In this document: one piece after another, positions 61,658 to 64,000 of the stretch
How the letters are laid out: each line of letters starts with the position of its first letter
How positions within the stretch are numbered: the first letter of the stretch is position 1
Source of the DNA: Rothia aerolata
Lineage (GTDB): Bacteria > Actinomycetota > Actinomycetes > Actinomycetales > Micrococcaceae
Length of the DNA stretch: 64,000 bases
Direction: 5' to 3'
NCBI RefSeq assembly: GCF_014635585.1
Contig: NZ_BMDC01000005.1
Span: 25,097-89,096, forward strand
Program-made: the position numbers and the translations under genes
The notes under the pieces: model-generated
The model's database searches: none
The model's input: the letters and a program-made list of their open reading frames with translations, nothing else
Told to the model about the DNA's origin: nothing

Positions 61658-63154
61658 CTACTTCTTCTTAGCCGCCTTCTTCTTGGCATCGTAGTCAATC
61701 CAGAACTGGCGGGTGGTCACGGTATCGTTGCCGTCCCAGCTCTCCAGGTTCTTGAGCTCGGGGAACTCATACGCGTTGAAAATGGGCTCCTGGCCGGTCA
61801 GGCGGGCGTTCTCGTAGTGGCGCAGAACCTTGGTGGCAATTCCTGCCAGCAGGGCAATCGCAATCAGGTTCAGCAGGGCCATAAAGGCCATGAAGACGTC
61901 CGCCAGTGCCCACACGAAGTCCAGAGCAACCACGGCACCGCCAAACACGCAGACGAGCACCAGCACGCGGTAGACCTGCAGAACCCAGGCCTTCTCGGTC
62001 ATAAAGAGAATATTGGACTCACCGTAGTAGTAGTTACCAATCACCGATGAGAAAGCAAAGAGGAAGATTGCCACGGTGAGGAAGTGAATTGCCCACTCAC
62101 CCAACTGCAGAGCAAGGGCGCTCTGGGTCAGGGAAGCACCCTGAGCGCTATCGCCATAGGCGGGGTTGGAGAGCAGCACGATAAAGGCGGTCACAGAGCA
62201 AACCAAAATGGTATCGAAGTAAACACCCAGTGCCTGGATGTAGCCCTGCTTAGCGGGGTGGGAGACCGCCGCGGTGGCGGCCGCGTTGGGGGCCGAACCC
62301 ATACCCGCCTCGTTGGAGAACAGGCCGCGCTTCATACCCTGCACAATCACGCCAAAGACCGAGCCGGTTACAAACTCTCGAATGCCGAAGGCACCCTGAA
62401 TAATCTGCAGGAACACAGCCGGTACAGCGGTAATGTTAAGCACCACCACCAGCAGACCCAGCAGAATGTAGAGCACCGCCATCACCGGCACAACCACCTG
62501 GGTTACGGCCGAAATTGAGCGCACGCCGCCGAAGATAATCGCCGCGGTCAGAACAACCAGCACCAGACCAATAATGACCTTGAGCATGAGGCTGTTCGCC
62601 ACATCGGGAGCGAAGGTAGACAGCGACTGGCTGGTGGCATCAACAATGGAGTTTGACTGTACCGAGTTGAAGGCGAAACCGTAGGTCAGGCAGATAACGA
62701 TCGCAAAGAGCACGCCCATCCAGCGGGCATTGAGACCGCGCTGCATGTAGTAGGCGGGGCCGCCCACGTAGGAGTCTTTACCGTGGTGCTTGTAGAGCTG
62801 GGCCAGGGTTGATTCCACGAAAGCACTGGCAGCGCCCAGGGAGGCAATCAGCCACATCCAGAACACAGCACCGGGGCCACCCAGGGTAATCGCAATGGCA
62901 ACACCGGCGATATTACCGGTGCCCACGCGGGCAGCCGCCGAAATAGTGAAAGCTCGGAAAGATGAAATCTGCTTACGGCCGGTAGAATCATTGCCGCTGG
63001 GCTCACCGATAATACGGAACATCTCGCCGATAGAGCGGAACTGCACGCCCCGGGTACGGATAGTCAGGTAAAGCCCCACCCCCACCAACACGGCGAACAT
63101 ATAGTTCCAGATGGCGCCGCCAATATCTGTGACAAGGGTGGTAAGTGCTTCCAT
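61658..63154 (-). CDS. Alanine/glycine:cation symporter (AGCS family), paralogue 2
   Basis: 498 residues, very similar to the protein at 30741-32276 (GVQFRSIGEMFRIIGEPSG, RVGTGNIAGVAIAITLGGPG, SNEAGMGSAPNAAATAAV). Na+-coupled uptake of alanine or glycine is expected. I chose the ATG at 63154, which has AGAAGGA about 7 nt upstream. It ends in a Lys-rich tail (DAKKKAAKKK). Unlike paralogue 1 it has no visible leader terminator. Convergent with the GalT-like gene, 9 nt apart. Confidence 0.91.
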   Translation of the reverse strand: MEALTTLVTDIGGAIWNYMFAVLVGVGLYLTIRTRGVQFRSIGEMFRIIGEPSGNDSTGRKQISSFRAFTISAAARVGTGNIAGVAIAITLGGPGAVFWMWLIASLGAASAFVESTLAQLYKHHGKDSYVGGPAYYMQRGLNARWMGVLFAIVICLTYGFAFNSVQSNSIVDATSQSLSTFAPDVANSLMLKVIIGLVLVVLTAAIIFGGVRSISAVTQVVVPVMAVLYILLGLLVVVLNITAVPAVFLQIIQGAFGIREFVTGSVFGVIVQGMKRGLFSNEAGMGSAPNAAATAAVSHPAKQGYIQALGVYFDTILVCSVTAFIVLLSNPAYGDSAQGASLTQSALALQLGEWAIHFLTVAIFLFAFSSVIGNYYYGESNILFMTEKAWVLQVYRVLVLVCVFGGAVVALDFVWALADVFMAFMALLNLIAIALLAGIATKVLRHYENARLTGQEPIFNAYEFPELKNLESWDGNDTVTTRQFWIDYDAKKKAAKKK

Positions 63155-63242
63155 AACTAATCCTTCTGCCAAAAATACAAGAACGACTATCAGCCTAGCT
63201 AATAAAAGTTCTCAGGGGCAGGAAGTTTCCTCTATTACGGGC

Positions 63243-63786
63243 TTATTCTTCATACAGGCGCGCCCCGATAAAGCGAGAAAAACCACCCAGAAGCAGGCGA
63301 GCAGTCTCCCGGTCTTCCTCTCTCAGACCCAGCTCCGAATCGCCCACTTCCCGCGGTGCCACCAGGCCCGAGCTGATCTCAAGCAGGGATCCTTCTGCCT
63401 CCTTATCAGCCTCAGCGTCTGCATCGGCATCTACATCAAAGACAAAACTCAGACCGCTACGGAAGGCCCCCTGCCAGCTGGTTTTCGAGCGGCCGCACAG
63501 CAATGACGTCCTCGACTACCAGGTGCACGATCTCAGCGAGAATACCAGTGCCCGCGGTGTCCTCCTCTTCTTCGAGCAGGTGGGTCTCGGCAAACTCCAC
63601 ATAGCTCTCCTCTCCGCGCTTGAGCTCGCGGGGCCACCAGAGGTGGGTGTACTCGGTGAAGGCTGTCCAGAGTTCGTCCACGGGCATCTCGCTACGGATG
63701 TAGAGGGCGGACGACGCCGCTGCGGCGGCCTGCGCGCTCTTTTCGGCTTCGGTTGGCTGAAGTGCGTGGGAGAAAAGATCGTTCAT
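63243..63786 (-). pseudogene. SRPBCC-domain protein (AHSA1/polyketide cyclase-like), frameshifted
   Basis: The first frame (63786-63457) starts MNDLFSHALQPTEAEKSAQA and contains YIRSEMPVDELWTAFTEYTH, LWWPRELKRGEE and an ILAEIVHLVVED strand, as in SRPBCC proteins. It then stops early after a GGGGG run (CCCCC on the plus strand, about 63468-63472). Removing one G joins it to the second frame (to 63243: AFRSGLSFVFDVDADADA, then FSRFIGARLYEE), giving about 180 residues. It is either a one-base insertion in vivo or a homopolymer read error. The gene follows the rRNA operon terminator. Confidence 0.72.
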
Positions 63787-63816
63787 ACAAAATCCATGCT
63801 ATCTGCTTAAAACAAA

Positions 63817-63846
63817 AAGGGCCCGGAGCATAAGCTCCGGGCCCTT
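63817..63846 (-). terminator. Terminator of the rRNA operon
   Basis: A 13-bp stem AAGGGCCCGGAGC (63817-63829) / GCTCCGGGCCCTT (63834-63846), loop ATAA. On the minus strand it is followed by TTTTGTTTT. Confidence 0.85.
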
Positions 63847-63937
63847 GCATAATACACCCGATACGGGGTTATTGCCTCAAAACTGCATAGTGGACGCGAC
63901 AACCCAAAACAAGCCAAACCTAGCCAAAAAAATAAAG

Positions 63938-64000
63938 TAAGCCTTCGACCAATTAGTACCAGTCAACTCCAACAGTCTCCAGTCCTGTCTTCCATACCTG
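63938..64000 (-). rRNA. 23S rRNA, 3' end only
   Basis: On the minus strand the last bases read GACTGGTACTAATTGGTCG followed by AAGGCTTA, the conserved 3' end of bacterial 23S rRNA (GGTACTAAT...GGCTTA). The gene continues beyond the window. The 90 nt between its end and the terminator include GCGTCCACTATGCAGTTTTG, typical spacer sequence after actinobacterial 23S, but no 5S rRNA gene. Confidence 0.88.

Noticed and set aside
63847..63936. 5S rRNA between 23S and the terminator
   Set aside because: Too short, and the conserved 5S blocks are absent. Only spacer-like sequence is seen.
1..64000. CRISPR arrays, prophage or integrase attachment sites
   Set aside because: I saw no regularly spaced repeats, phage structural genes or integrase. 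Near the tRNA-Leu there is no duplicated tRNA end.

Overview
The window looks like chromosomal DNA of an actinobacterium of moderate GC content. A Micrococcaceae member such as Rothia is my best guess, but the genus is an inference. Support comes from the near-canonical block tRNA-Leu, fhaA, fhaB, pstP, rodA/ftsW, pbpA, pknA, pknB, trpG, small membrane gene, class E sortase, crgA (43.0-55.6 kb). In actinobacteria this block usually lies close to oriC. LGFP-repeat cell-wall proteins, a LASTG sorting signal matched to a class E sortase, and a lysG/lysE pair also fit.

Layout. 0-2.2 kb: end of an anchored-repeat ABC transporter operon. 2.3-4.5 kb: DHA2 drug exporter with a divergent TetR repressor and a two-site operator. 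4.5-6.4 kb: selO and a beheaded mazF-like toxin next to a repeat element. 6.6-9.5 kb: DJ-1/PfpI protein, ABM monooxygenase, NrtR-type regulator and a lipoprotein with a degenerate nuclease fold. 9.7-12.2 kb: amino acid permease and aminotransferase operon. 12.4-14.4 kb: AT-richer patch with a decayed ABC transporter. 14.5-17.3 kb: sodA and an AhpD/pirin/GNAT operon. 17.3-19.8 kb: mmuP (TGA-interrupted) and mmuM. 19.8-20.3 kb: a DnaA-box cluster. 20.3-26.6 kb: accessory island with a beheaded histidine kinase, two related IS5-like remnants, an RHS polymorphic-toxin-like locus with an SLH-like secreted partner, two small membrane proteins and a fragment of a second rhs core. 26.6-32.3 kb: MarR, two nhaA paralogues with an identical Ca-loop-like tail, and an alanine/glycine symporter behind a leader terminator. 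32.3-43.1 kb: GH25 lysozyme, cell-wall 5'-nucleotidase, SDR, EmrB-type exporter, ferritin, DMT permease, tRNA-Leu. 43.4-55.8 kb: cell division, peptidoglycan and Ser/Thr kinase block. 55.7-63.8 kb: ACR3/BASS transporter, two yceI genes, lysG/lysE, a DeoR regulator with a GalT-like protein lacking its active site, a second alanine symporter and a frameshifted SRPBCC gene. The window ends in the 3' end of a 23S rRNA gene on the minus strand.

Beyond the genes, several DNA-level patterns stand out. One is an intergenic hairpin family in which the loop edges are conserved and the stems differ from copy to copy (four copies). Another is a composite palindromic repeat of about 170 bp (two copies plus one half copy). 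A third is a pair of palindromes lying in opposite orientation. There is a 12-base motif, GGACGACGCCGC, found ten times on both strands and in several reading frames. Finally, many genes are broken (mmuP, yceI, rhs, SRPBCC, ABC transporter, kinase, mazF). Some of these breaks lie in short homopolymers and may be sequencing errors.
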